NCBI GenBank assembly: GCA_964035545.1
Contig: OZ037773.1
Span: 2,707,751-2,771,750 of the forward strand
Reading direction: 5' to 3'
Origin: Bugula neritina
Lineage: Eukaryota; Bryozoa; Gymnolaemata; Cheilostomatida; Bugulidae
DNA: 64,000 nucleotides
Part shown: in pieces, positions 20,755-34,081 of the stretch
How the letters are laid out: each line of letters starts with the position of its first letter
How positions within the stretch are numbered: the first letter of the stretch is position 1
Notes under the pieces: model-generated
Seen by the model: only the letters and a program-made list of their open reading frames with translations
Told to the model about the DNA's origin: nothing
Database searches by the model: none
Position numbers and translations under genes: made by a program

Positions 20755-21345
20755 TTATGTGATGTTGCCCAGGTAGTGCTTACGTGCATGTCTGCATGTG
20801 AATAGAATCTCATTTCTGTTATTAAGGGAAGATTTGCTGGGCTGGTATATTATGAAATATTTTTCCCATAGGCAGAGGTTGCACCTTTTAGTGACTTTGT
20901 TGTATGAGTTGGTCTTTTTCATAATTTTCCATGTTATGTCAAAATGGGTGTTCTTGTCTTTTAGTTTCCAAATATATTTGCTCAATTCAGTATGGTTCTT
21001 TTTTGTTTTGTTGTTAAAAGTTGATTTGTGGTTATACAATCTGGTTTTGAATTCTGTTTCTGATGTTCCCACGTAAGTCTGTGGTTGGCTGCCATCTTTG
21101 GTTGTAACTGTAGCTTGGTATATGATGCACTTTGTGAGGCATTTTCCATCTAGTGGGCACACTGTGCTGTTTCTGCAGTTACATTCTCGAGGAGGTTGGT
21201 TTGCTGGGTTGAGTAATCTTTGATTGTGGCTGTTGATTATGTTGTTTAAATTTCTGCAGCAGCTGTAACTGAGTTTTATGTTGTTTTTGTTGAAGATTTT
21301 GTAGAGTTTGTGATCTTTGGGTATTTCTTCCTCCAGGATTTTAAA
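20755..21345 (-). CDS. GIY-YIG endonuclease part of PLE family 2, copy 0
   Basis: Open frame entered after a seven-T run that ends the RT frame. It starts as FKILEEEIPKDHK, has a Cys-rich linker (CNCRNSTVCPLDGKC), then CIIYQATV, QTYVGTSETEFKTRLYNHK (YVG and the catalytic Arg helix), and LWEKYFII with the metal-binding Glu. Typical of endonuclease-bearing PLEs, whose enzyme nicks the target for primed reverse transcription. Confidence 0.75.
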   Translation of the reverse strand, partial: FKILEEEIPKDHKLYKIFNKNNIKLSYSCCRNLNNIINSHNQRLLNPANQPPRECNCRNSTVCPLDGKCLTKCIIYQATVTTKDGSQPQTYVGTSETEFKTRLYNHKSTFNNKTKKNHTELSKYIWKLKDKNTHFDITWKIMKKTNSYNKVTKRCNLCLWEKYFIIYQPSKSSLNNRNEILFTCRHARKHYLGNIT

Positions 21346-22171
21346 AAAATTGTTTTCCCAGGTTGCTTGTTACACTTTTGGAGAATGGGGGGTTATACCA
21401 TGTGATGTTTCGTCGTCTTTCTCTTTTTGGTCTACTAGTGGTGTGTGTTGGCTGGAATGTTAGGTTATGTGTGTATCCACTTTTACTTAGAGCTTCTTGG
21501 TGTATTTTTGTTGTTTGACTGAAGACTTCTTCGTTAGATGAGAGATTGGAGAGCCTGTTGTTTATGGCATGTGGAATGTTTCTTGTGATATGGGGTGGAT
21601 GGTTGGATTTGGAGTTTACATATAGGATTTCGCTGTTAGGTTTTACATGGGGTTTGTGTGTTCTTTTGCTAATGTCAAAATTTATATCTAGATAGTTGAC
21701 GACCTTTTTGTTTACTTCAATGGTGATATTTAGATTATGTTTTTGGAAAATTTTGCAGATTGATTTTTTAATTCTATCTATATTTTTTGCAGTGTCGTTG
21801 ATTACTCCTAGGCCGTCATCACGGTATAGACCGAAGGTATTTCCAAACTTCTGGTTGATTTTATATAGTAAAAATATGCCGACCAGAGTGCAACATTCTG
21901 CACCGTCATAGCTGCCCATTGTAATGTCAAATAATGAGCCACATTTTTTACTCCAGGGTTGGCCGGAATGGTATAACAACATTTTTCTGGCATGGAAAAT
22001 CACGGTGCGGACTGTGTCTGTTATGGTGGTATGCTCTGCTGCGAAATCAATTGCAATGTGGAGTAATTTATTAGTTATTGACAGATAAAAGTCGACAATG
22101 TCAAATACAATAAAAGATAAGCATTTGTTGTTATCTAAATTTGTGAACCATTTAATTACCTCGGAAGTAAC
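21341..22171 (-). pseudogene. Reverse-transcriptase fragment of PLE family 2, copy 0
   Basis: Open from the TIR junction at 22171. Motif A reads FIVFDIVDFYLSI with the first catalytic Asp, motif B FDITMGSYDGAE, motif C FGLYRDDGLG with the YxDD catalytic pair, and then YLDINFDI and the PLE-typical C-terminal NITWYNPPFSKSV. It is cut before the N-terminal fingers, so it cannot make a full RT. It stops at TAA in the seven-T run before the endonuclease frame. Confidence 0.8.
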
Positions 22172-22422
22172 ATCACATCACATCACATAACAATACTAAC
22201 AATTCTCAACCATAGTACTACCTATTATAAATTACCCTTTCCATCAAACATCTAGCTTTTATAGTCTAATCCTCTAGAAAAAGAGCAATTTAATTAATTA
22301 ATAGATAACACCAAATCCACTACTATGTTTGCATTTCGTTTTACGTTGTGTTTAGCATGATAGTTTTCTTTTTGTAAAAATTTGAATAATCGGTATGCTT
22401 CATAGATTTTATTTATTTTTAG

Positions 22423-22475
22423 TCTAACACCTGACGAGTGCAGTTTACTGTACGAAACTATATAGTCGTGTGAGA
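22423..22475 (+). ncRNA. Type I hammerhead ribozyme, PLE copy 0, inverted 5' terminus
   Basis: Plus-strand copy in the opposite terminal inverted repeat, with the same CTGACGA / GAAA core and an intact GTC triplet. Predicted cleavage between 22467 and 22468. Confidence 0.72.
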
Positions 22476-22530
22476 TTTTTTAAATAAAAAAATATATATG
22501 TATCATTAACAATCTGAACACACTACATTA

Positions 22531-22603
22531 TATTAGCTCTGTCACCTGTGATATCGAGCACTTTACTTTGCTGGAACTCCAACTAGATTGACAATCAGCA
22601 TAC
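22531..22603. other. 85-bp spacer shared by all PLE units
   Basis: Sequence from TATTAGCTCTGTCACC to ATCAGCATACATTA between PLE end and (TA)n; it recurs after PLE copies 1, 2 and 3, so it is part of the amplified unit. Confidence 0.7.
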
Positions 22604-23061
<458 letters not shown>

Positions 23062-23132
<71 letters not shown>

Positions 23133-23140
23133 TGTATATA
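23062..23140. repeat. (TA)n microsatellite
   Basis: TA run ending ATACATTGTATATA before PLE copy 1. The same ending precedes copies 2 and 3. Confidence 0.95.
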
Positions 23141-23192
23141 TAATGTAGTGTGTTCAGATTGTTAATGATACATATATATTTTATTTAAAAAA

Positions 23193-23245
23193 TCTCACAC
23201 GACTATATAGTTTCGTACAGTAAACTGCACTCGTCAGGTGTTGGA
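23193..23245 (-). ncRNA. Type I hammerhead ribozyme, PLE copy 1, 5' terminus
   Basis: Minus-strand motif with intact CTGACGA, GAAA and GTC. It differs from copy 0 by one outer stem I base (TTGGA for TTAGA on the plus strand). Confidence 0.72.
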
Positions 23246-23498
23246 CTAAAAATAAATAAAATCTATGAAGCATACCGATTATTCAAATTTTTACATAAAG
23301 AAAACTATATCATGCTAAACACAACGTAAAACGAAATGCAAACATAGTAGTGGATTTGGTGTTATCTATTAATTAATTAAATTGCTCTTTTTCTAAAGGA
23401 TTAGACTATAAAAGCTAGATGTTTGATGGAAAGGGTAATTTATAATAGGTAGTACTATGGTTGAGAATTGTTAGTATTGTTATGTGATGTGATGTGAT

Positions 23499-24395
23499 GT
23501 TACTTCCGAGGTAATTAAATGGTTCACAAATTTAGATAACAACAAATGCTTATCTTTTATTGTATTTGACATTGTCGACTTTTATCTGTCAATAACTAAT
23601 AAATTACTCCACACTGCAATTGATTTCGCAGCAGAGCATACCACCATAACAGACACAGACCGCACCGTGATTTTCCATGCCAGAAAAATGTTGTTATACC
23701 ATTCCGGCCAACCCTGGAGTAAAAAATGTGGCTCATTATTTGACATTACAATGGGCAGCTATGACGGTGCAGAATGTTGCACTCTGGTCAGCATATTTTT
23801 ACTATATAAAATCAACCAGAAGTTTGGAAATACCTTCGGTCTATACCGTGATGACGGCCTAGGAGTAAACAACGACACTGCAAAAAATATAGATAGAATT
23901 AAAAAATCAATCTGCAAAATTTTCCAAAAACATAATCTAAATATCACCATTGAAGTAAACAAAAAAGTCGTCAACTATCTAGATATAAATTTTGACATTA
24001 GCAAAAGAACACACAAACCCCATGTAAAACCTAACAGCGAAATCCTATATGTAAACTCCAAATCCAACCATCCACCCCATATCACAAGAAACATTCCACA
24101 TGCCATAAACAACAGGCTCTCCAATCTCTCATCTAACGAAGAAGTCTTCAGTCAAACAACAAAAATACACCAAGAAGCTCTAAGTAAAAGTGGATACACA
24201 CATAACCTAACATTCCAGCCAACACACACCACTAGTAGACCAAAAAGAGAAAGACGACGAAACATCACATGGTATAACCCCCCCATTCTCCAAAAGTGTA
24301 ACAAGCAACCTGGGAAAACAATTTTTTTAAAATCCTGGAGGAAGAAATACCCAAAGATCACAAACTCTACAAAATCTTCAACAAAAACAACATAA
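23499..24395 (+). pseudogene. Reverse-transcriptase fragment of PLE family 2, copy 1
   Basis: Same motifs A, B and C as copy 0 (SFIVFDIVDFY, FDITMGSYDG, YRDDG). The extra C after NITWYNPP changes the frame, so the last 40 codons (from ILQKCNKQP) are out of the family frame and the endonuclease is not reached. Confidence 0.78.
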
Positions 24396-24916
24396 AACTC
24401 AGTTACAGCTGCTGCAGAAATTTAAACAACATAATCAACAGCCACAATCAAAGATTACTCAACCCAGCAAACCAACCTCCTCGAGAATGTAACTGCAGAA
24501 ACAGCACAGTGTGCCCACTAGATGGAAAATGCCTCACAAAGTGCATCATATACCAAGCTACAGTTACAACCAAAGATGGCAGCCAACCCCAGACTTACGT
24601 GGGAACATCAGAAACAGAATTCAAAACCAGATTGTATAACCACAAATCAACTTTTAACAACAAAACAAAAAAGAACCATACTGAATTGAGCAAATATATC
24701 TGGAAACTAAAAGACAAGAACACCCATTTTGACATAACATGGAAAATTATGAAAAAGACCAACTCATACAACAAAGTCACTAAAAGGTGCAACCTCTGCC
24801 TATGGGAAAAATATTTCATAATATACCAGCCCAGCAAATCTTCCCTTAATAACAGAAATGAGATTCTATCCACATGCAGACATGCACGTAAGCACTACCT
24901 GGGCAACATCACATAA
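24326..24916 (+). CDS. GIY-YIG endonuclease part of PLE family 2, copy 1
   Basis: Open from the seven-T run to the same stop as the other copies. One difference from copy 0 near the end (EILSTCRH versus EILFTCRH). Confidence 0.72.
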   Translation, partial: FKILEEEIPKDHKLYKIFNKNNIKLSYSCCRNLNNIINSHNQRLLNPANQPPRECNCRNSTVCPLDGKCLTKCIIYQATVTTKDGSQPQTYVGTSETEFKTRLYNHKSTFNNKTKKNHTELSKYIWKLKDKNTHFDITWKIMKKTNSYNKVTKRCNLCLWEKYFIIYQPSKSSLNNRNEILSTCRHARKHYLGNIT

Positions 24917-25150
24917 CAATACTAACAATTCTCAACCGTAGTACTACCTATTATAAATTACCCTTTCCATCAAACGTCTAGCTTTTATAGTCTAATCCTT
25001 TAGAAAAAGAGCAATTTAATTAATTAATAGATAACACCAAATCCACTACTATGTTTGCATTTCGTTTTACGTTGTGTTTAGCATGATATAGTTTTCTTTA
25101 TGTAAAAATTTGAATAATCGGTATGCTTCATAGATTTTATTTATTTTTCG

Positions 25151-25203
25151 TCTAACACCTGACGAGTGCAGTTTACTGTACGAAACTATATAGCCGTGTG
25201 AGA
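25151..25203 (+). ncRNA. Hammerhead in PLE copy 1, 3' terminus (GCC triplet, probably inactive)
   Basis: CTGACGA and GAAA cores present, but the cleavage triplet is GCC instead of GTC, breaking the required U of the NUH rule. Confidence 0.65.
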
Positions 25204-25331
25204 TTTTTTAAATAAAAAAATATATATGTATCATTAACAATCTGAACACACTACATTATATTAGCTCTGTCACCCGTGATATCGAGCACTTTACTTTGCT
25301 GGAACTCCAACTAGATTGACAATCAGCATAC

Positions 25332-25380
<49 letters not shown>
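25332..25380. repeat. (TA)n microsatellite
   Basis: TA run separating the PLE unit from a degenerate ribozyme monomer. Confidence 0.95.
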
Positions 25381-25382
<2 letters not shown>

Positions 25383-25653
25383 AGGTATTATGCTCTCACT
25401 TAATGCTCAGCAATGACATTCAGTGATTGAGCTCTCTCACCATAGCCACAAACTCAAGCTGCTAGCATTTTGCAAGGCTCGTGACTCCTAGGTGACCCCT
25501 AGAGTCGCTTGAGCTCTCTTGGCTTGAGTTTACACACCTTTTAAATATGCTTTAGTAGAAACATAAGTTTCTACTATTGCCAAGGTGTGGGCCATGGTAC
25601 TCTGTTCTGTGCTGATGAGGGGACAAACCCCAAAACATGCTGTTCACAGATTG

Positions 25654-25655
<2 letters not shown>
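25381..25655 (+). mobile_element. Degenerate retrozyme-like monomer 2
   Basis: Nearly identical to monomers 1, 3 and 4 in the amplified units. Confidence 0.7.
25606..25650 (+). ncRNA. Degenerate hammerhead (AAAA core, GTT triplet)
   Basis: Same loss of the core G as in monomer 1. Confidence 0.62.
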
Positions 25656-25719
<64 letters not shown>

Positions 25720-25727
25720 TGTATATA
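25656..25727. repeat. (TA)n microsatellite
   Basis: TA run before PLE copy 2. Confidence 0.95.
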
Positions 25728-25779
25728 TAATGTAGTGTGTTCAGATTGTTAATGATACATATATATTTTATTTAAAAAA

Positions 25780-25832
25780 TCTCACACGACTATATAGTTT
25801 CGTACAGTAAACTGCACTCGTCAGGTGTTGGA
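25780..25832 (-). ncRNA. Type I hammerhead ribozyme, PLE copy 2, 5' terminus
   Basis: Intact core and GTC triplet on the minus strand. Confidence 0.72.
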
Positions 25833-26085
25833 CTAAAAATAAATAAAATCTATGAAGCATACCGATTATTCAAATTTTTACATAAAGAAAACTATATCAT
25901 GCTAAACACAACGTAAAACGAAATGCAAACATAGTAGTGGATTTGGTGTTATCTATTAATTAATTAAATTGCTCTTTTTCTAAAGGATTAGACTATAAAA
26001 GCTAGATGTTTGATGGAAAGGGTAATTTATAATAGGTAGTACTATGGTTGAGAATTGTTAGTATTGTTATGTGATGTGATGTGAT

Positions 26086-26916
26086 GTTACTTCCGAGGTA
26101 ATTAAATGGTTCACAAATTTAGATAACAACAAATGCTTATCTTTTATTGTATTTGACATTGTCGACTTTTATCTGTCAATAACTAATAAATTACTCCACA
26201 CTGCAATTGATTTCGCAGCAGAGCATACCACCATAACAGACACAGACCGCACCGTGATTTTCCATGCCAGAAAAATGTTGTTATACCATTCCGGCCAACC
26301 CTGGAGTAAAAAATGTGGCTCATTATTTGACATTACAATGGGCAGCTATGACGGTGCAGAATGTTGCACTCTGGTCAGCATATTTTTACTATATAAAATC
26401 AACCAGAAGTTTGGAAATACCTTCGGTCTATACCGTGATGACGGCCTAGGAGTAAACAACGACACTGCAAAAAATATAGATAGAATTAAAAAATCAATCT
26501 GCAAAATTTTCCAAAAACATAATCTAAATATCACCATTGAAGTAAACAAAAAAGTCGTCAACTATCTAGATATAAATTTTGACATTAGCAAAAGAACACA
26601 CAAACCCCATGTAAAACCTAACAGCGAAATCCTATATGTAAACTCCAAATCCAACCATCCACCCCATATCACAAGAAACATTCCACATGCCATAAACAAC
26701 AGGCTCTCCAATCTCTCATCTAACGAAGAAGTCTTCAGTCAAACAACAAAAATACACCAAGAAGCTCTAAGTAAAAGTGGATACACACATAACCTAACAT
26801 TCCAGCCAACACACACCACTAGTAGACCAAAAAGAGAAAGACGACGAAACATCACATGGTATAACCCCCCATTCTCCAAAAGTGTAACAAGCAACCTGGG
26901 AAAACAATTTTTTTAA
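26086..26916 (+). pseudogene. Reverse-transcriptase fragment of PLE family 2, copy 2
   Basis: RT motifs as in copy 0; six C in the WYNPPFSK codons, so the frame runs to the TAA in the seven-T run. Confidence 0.78.
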
Positions 26917-27502
26917 AATCCTGGAGGAAGAAATACCCAAAGATCACAAACTCTACAAAATCTTCAACAAAAACAACATAAAACTCAGTTACAGCTGCTG
27001 CAGAAATTTAAACAACATAATCAACAGCCACAATCAAAGATTACTCAACCCAGCAAACCAACCTCCTCGAGAATGTAACTGCAGAAACAGCACAGTGTGC
27101 CCACTAGATGGAAAATGCCTCACAAAGTGCATCATATACCAAGCTACAGTTACAACCAAAGATGGCAGCCAACCCCAGACTTACGTGGGAACATCAGAAA
27201 CAGAATTCAAAACCAGATTGTATAACCACAAATCAACTTTTAACAACAAAACAAAAAAGAACCATACTGAATTGAGCAAATATATCTGGAAACTAAAAGA
27301 CAAGAACACCCATTTTGACATAACATGGAAAATTATGAAAAAGACCAACTCATACAACAAAGTCACTAAAAGGTGCAACCTCTGCCTATGGGAAAAATAT
27401 TTCATAATATACCAGCCCAGCAAATCTTCCCTTAATAACAGAAATGAGATTCTATCCACATGCAGACATGCACGTAAGCACTACCTGGGCAACATCACAT
27501 AA
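26912..27502 (+). CDS. GIY-YIG endonuclease part of PLE family 2, copy 2
   Basis: Overlaps the end of the RT frame in the -1 frame across the T run; sequence as copy 1. Confidence 0.72.
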   Translation, partial: FKILEEEIPKDHKLYKIFNKNNIKLSYSCCRNLNNIINSHNQRLLNPANQPPRECNCRNSTVCPLDGKCLTKCIIYQATVTTKDGSQPQTYVGTSETEFKTRLYNHKSTFNNKTKKNHTELSKYIWKLKDKNTHFDITWKIMKKTNSYNKVTKRCNLCLWEKYFIIYQPSKSSLNNRNEILSTCRHARKHYLGNIT

Positions 27503-27736
27503 CAATACTAACAATTCTCAACCGTAGTACTACCTATTATAAATTACCCTTTCCATCAAACGTCTAGCTTTTATAGTCTAATCCTTTAGAAAAAGAGCAA
27601 TTTAATTAATTAATAGATAACACCAAATCCACTACTATGTTTGCATTTCGTTTTACGTTGTGTTTAGCATGATATAGTTTTCTTTATGTAAAAATTTGAA
27701 TAATCGGTATGCTTCATAGATTTTATTTATTTTTCG

Positions 27737-27789
27737 TCTAACACCTGACGAGTGCAGTTTACTGTACGAAACTATATAGCCGTGTGAGA
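27737..27789 (+). ncRNA. Hammerhead in PLE copy 2, 3' terminus (GCC triplet)
   Basis: Same GCC change as copy 1, so inherited by duplication. Confidence 0.62.
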
Positions 27790-27916
27790 TTTTTTAAATA
27801 AAAAAATATATATGTATCATTAACAATCTGAACACACTACATTATATTAGCTCTGTCACCCGTGATATCGAGCACTTTACTTTGCTGGAACTCCAACTAG
27901 ATTGACAATCAGCATA

Positions 27917-27917
27917 C

Positions 27918-27964
<47 letters not shown>
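27917..27964. repeat. (TA)n microsatellite
   Basis: TA run between PLE copy 2 and monomer 3. Confidence 0.95.
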
Positions 27965-27966
<2 letters not shown>

Positions 27967-28236
27967 AGGTATTATGCTCTCACTTAATGCTCAGCAATGA
28001 CATTCAGTGATTGAGCTCTCTCACCATAGCCACAAACTCAAGCTGCTAGCATTTTGCAAGGCTCGTGACTCCTAGGTGACCCCTAGAGTCGCTTGAGCTC
28101 TCTTGGCTTGAGTTTACACACCTTTTAAATATGCTTTAGTAGAAACATAAGTTTCTACTATTGCCAAGGTGTGGGCCATGGTACTCTGTTCTGTGCTGAT
28201 GAGGGGACAAACCCCAAAACATGCTGTTCACAGATT
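27965..28236 (+). mobile_element. Degenerate retrozyme-like monomer 3
   Basis: Copy of monomer 2 one 2.58-kb unit downstream. Confidence 0.7.
28190..28234 (+). ncRNA. Degenerate hammerhead (AAAA core, GTT triplet)
   Basis: Identical to the motif in monomer 2. Confidence 0.62.
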
Positions 28237-28237
28237 G

Positions 28238-28299
<62 letters not shown>

Positions 28300-28307
28300 T
28301 GTATATA
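28237..28307. repeat. (TA)n microsatellite
   Basis: TA run before PLE copy 3. Confidence 0.95.
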
Positions 28308-28359
28308 TAATGTAGTGTGTTCAGATTGTTAATGATACATATATATTTTATTTAAAAAA

Positions 28360-28412
28360 TCTCACACGACTATATAGTTTCGTACAGTAAACTGCACTCG
28401 TCAGGTGTTGGA
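28360..28412 (-). ncRNA. Type I hammerhead ribozyme, PLE copy 3, 5' terminus
   Basis: Intact core and GTC triplet on the minus strand. Confidence 0.72.
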
Positions 28413-28665
28413 CTAAAAATAAATAAAATCTATGAAGCATACCGATTATTCAAATTTTTACATAAAGAAAACTATATCATGCTAAACACAACGTAAAACG
28501 AAATGCAAACATAGTAGTGGATTTGGTGTTATCTATTAATTAATTAAATTGCTCTTTTTCTAAAGGATTAGACTATAAAAGCTAGATGTTTGATGGAAAG
28601 GGTAATTTATAATAGGTAGTACTATGGTTGAGAATTGTTAGTATTGTTATGTGATGTGATGTGAT

Positions 28666-29496
28666 GTTACTTCCGAGGTAATTAAATGGTTCACAAATTT
28701 AGATAACAACAAATGCTTATCTTTTATTGTATTTGACATTGTCGACTTTTATCTGTCAATAACTAATAAATTACTCCACACTGCAATTGATTTCGCAGCA
28801 GAGCGTACCACCATAACAGACACAGACCGCACCGTGATTTTCCATGCCAGAAAAATGTTGTTATACCATTCCGGCCAACCCTGGAGTAAAAAATGTGGCT
28901 CATTATTTGACATTACAATGGGCAGCTATGACGGTGCAGAATGTTGCACTCTGGTCAGCATATTTTTACTATATAAAATCAACCAGAAGTTTGGAAATAC
29001 CTTCGGTCTATACCGTGATGACGGCCTAGGAGTAAACAACGACACTGCAAAAAATATAGATAGAATTAAAAAATCAATCTGCAAAATTTTCCAAAAACAT
29101 AATCTAAATATCACCATTGAAGTAAACAAAAAAGTCGTCAACTATCTAGATATAAATTTTGACATTAGCAAAAGAACACACAAACCCCATGTAAAACCTA
29201 ACAGCGAAATCCTATATGTAAACTCCAAATCCAACCATCCACCCCATATCACAAGAAACATTCCACATGCCATAAACAACAGGCTCTCCAATCTCTCATC
29301 TAACGAAGAAGTCTTCAGTCAAACAACAAAAATACACCAAGAAGCTCTAAGTAAAAGTGGATACACACATAACCTAACATTCCAGCCAACACACACCACT
29401 AGTAGACCAAAAAGAGAAAGACGACGAAACATCACATGGTATAACCCCCCATTCTCCAAAAGTGTAACAAGCAACCTGGGAAAACAATTTTTTTAA
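28666..29496 (+). pseudogene. Reverse-transcriptase fragment of PLE family 2, copy 3
   Basis: As copy 2, with His to Arg at the AEH(T) position from the single base change. Confidence 0.78.
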
Positions 29497-30082
29497 AATC
29501 CTGGAGGAAGAAATACCCAAAGATCACAAACTCTACAAAATCTTCAACAAAAACAACATAAAACTCAGTTACAGCTGCTGCAGAAATTTAAACAACATAA
29601 TCAACAGCCACAATCAAAGATTACTCAACCCAGCAAACCAACCTCCTCGAGAATGTAACTGCAGAAACAGCACAGTGTGCCCACTAGATGGAAAATGCCT
29701 CACAAAGTGCATCATATACCAAGCTACAGTTACAACCAAAGATGGCAGCCAACCCCAGACTTACGTGGGAACATCAGAAACAGAATTCAAAACCAGATTG
29801 TATAACCACAAATCAACTTTTAACAACAAAACAAAAAAGAACCATACTGAATTGAGCAAATATATCTGGAAACTAAAAGACAAGAACACCCATTTTGACA
29901 TAACATGGAAAATTATGAAAAAGACCAACTCATACAACAAAGTCACTAAAAGGTGCAACCTCTGCCTATGGGAAAAATATTTCATAATATACCAGCCCAG
30001 CAAATCTTCCCTTAATAACAGAAATGAGATTCTATCCACATGCAGACATGCACGTAAGCACTACCTGGGCAACATCACATAA
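29492..30082 (+). CDS. GIY-YIG endonuclease part of PLE family 2, copy 3
   Basis: As copy 2, with the same -1 frame relation to the RT fragment. Confidence 0.72.
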   Translation, partial: FKILEEEIPKDHKLYKIFNKNNIKLSYSCCRNLNNIINSHNQRLLNPANQPPRECNCRNSTVCPLDGKCLTKCIIYQATVTTKDGSQPQTYVGTSETEFKTRLYNHKSTFNNKTKKNHTELSKYIWKLKDKNTHFDITWKIMKKTNSYNKVTKRCNLCLWEKYFIIYQPSKSSLNNRNEILSTCRHARKHYLGNIT

Positions 30083-30316
30083 CAATACTAACAATTCTCA
30101 ACCGTAGTACTACCTATTATAAATTACCCTTTCCATCAAACGTCTAGCTTTTATAGTCTAATCCTTTAGAAAAAGAGCAATTTAATTAATTAATAGATAA
30201 CACCAAATCCACTACTATGTTTGCATTTCGTTTTACGTTGTGTTTAGCATGATATAGTTTTCTTTATGTAAAAATTTGAATAATCGGTATGCTTCATAGA
30301 TTTTATTTATTTTTCG

Positions 30317-30369
30317 TCTAACACCTGACGAGTGCAGTTTACTGTACGAAACTATATAGCCGTGTGAGA
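30317..30369 (+). ncRNA. Hammerhead in PLE copy 3, 3' terminus (GCC triplet)
   Basis: Same GCC change as copies 1 and 2. Confidence 0.62.
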
Positions 30370-30496
30370 TTTTTTAAATAAAAAAATATATATGTATCAT
30401 TAACAATCTGAACACACTACATTATATTAGCTCTGTCACCCGTGATATCGAGCACTTTACTTTGCTGGAACTCCAACTAGATTGACAATCAGCATA

Positions 30497-30497
30497 C

Positions 30498-30552
<55 letters not shown>
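30497..30552. repeat. (TA)n microsatellite
   Basis: TA run between PLE copy 3 and monomer 4. Confidence 0.95.
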
Positions 30553-30956
<404 letters not shown>

Positions 30957-30958
30957 AA

Positions 30959-31005
30959 TCTGTGGACAGCAGCTGTTTCGGGATTTGTCCCCTCATCAGC
31001 ACAGA
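30959..31005 (-). ncRNA. Type I hammerhead ribozyme, array unit 1
   Basis: Core and stems identical to the solo copy at 7761-7807. Predicted cleavage between 30965 and 30964. Confidence 0.85.
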
Positions 31006-31228
31006 AAGAGTACCATGGCCCACACCTTCGCAATAGTAAAACTTATAGTTTTACTAAAGCATATTTAAAAGGTGTGTAAACTCAAGCCAGAGTGCTCAAG
31101 TGACTCTAGGGGTCACCTAGGAGTCACGAGCATTGCAAAATGCTAGCAGCTTGAGTTTGTGACCATGGTGAGAGTGCTCAATCATTTAATGTCATTGCTG
31201 AGCAATAAATGAGAGCGTAATATCTCAA

Positions 31229-31275
31229 TCTGTGGACAGCAGCTGTTTCGGGATTTGTCCCCTCATCAGCACAGA
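31229..31275 (-). ncRNA. Type I hammerhead ribozyme, array unit 2
   Basis: Identical motif exactly 270 bases after unit 1. Confidence 0.85.
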
Positions 31276-31498
31276 AAGAGTACCATGGCCCACACCTTCG
31301 CAATAGTAAAACTTATAGTTTTACTAAAGCATATTTAAAAGGTGTGTAAACTCAAGCCAGAGTGCTCAAGTGACTCTAGGGGTCACCTAGGAGTCACGAG
31401 CATTGCAAAATGCTAGCAGCTTGAGTTTGTGACCATGGTGAGAGTGCTCAATCATTTAATGTCATTGCTGAGCAATAAATGAGAGCGTAATATCTCAA

Positions 31499-31545
31499 TC
31501 TGTGGACAGCAGCTGTTTCGGGATTTGTCCCCTCATCAGCACAGA
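31499..31545 (-). ncRNA. Type I hammerhead ribozyme, array unit 3
   Basis: Identical motif. The flank reads CAGAACAGAG as in the solo copy, while units 1 and 2 read CAGAAAGAG. Confidence 0.85.
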
Positions 31546-31683
31546 ACAGAGTACCATGGCCCACACCTTCGCAATAGTAAAACTTATAGTTTTACTAAAG
31601 CATATTTAAAAGGTGTGTAAACTCAAGCCAGAGTGCTCAAGTGACTCTAGGGGTCACCTAGGAGTCACGAGCATTGCAAAATG

Positions 31684-34081
<2,398 letters not shown>

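Larger units (their letters stand above)
20413..22530 (-). mobile_element. PLE family 2, copy 0 (minus orientation), with terminal inverted repeats
   Basis: A 2.1-kb unit starting TAATGTAGTGTGTTCAG and ending with its reverse complement. The two ends form terminal inverted repeats of about 350 bp. Inside lie an RT fragment and a GIY-YIG endonuclease. The repeat is the element's 3' UTR, so the 5' end is an inverted second copy of the 3' UTR joined to a truncated RT across a GTGAT-type repeat. It abuts the family 1 palindrome directly. A hammerhead with the intact core lies in each terminus. Confidence 0.82.
23141..25258 (+). mobile_element. PLE family 2, copy 1 (plus orientation)
   Basis: First of three direct copies, with terminal inverted repeats as in copy 0. 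It has a run of seven C at 24283-24289 where copies 2 and 3 have six, which shifts the end of its RT frame. Confidence 0.82.
25728..27844 (+). mobile_element. PLE family 2, copy 2 (plus orientation)
   Basis: Direct repeat of copy 1 at 2,587 bp spacing and of copy 3 at exactly 2,580 bp. The unit repeated is PLE plus spacer, (TA)n, degenerate monomer and (TA)n. Confidence 0.82.
28308..30424 (+). mobile_element. PLE family 2, copy 3 (plus orientation)
   Basis: Almost base-identical to copy 2. I noticed one change (GAGCGTACC at 28801 for GAGCATACC at 26221). Confidence 0.82.
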
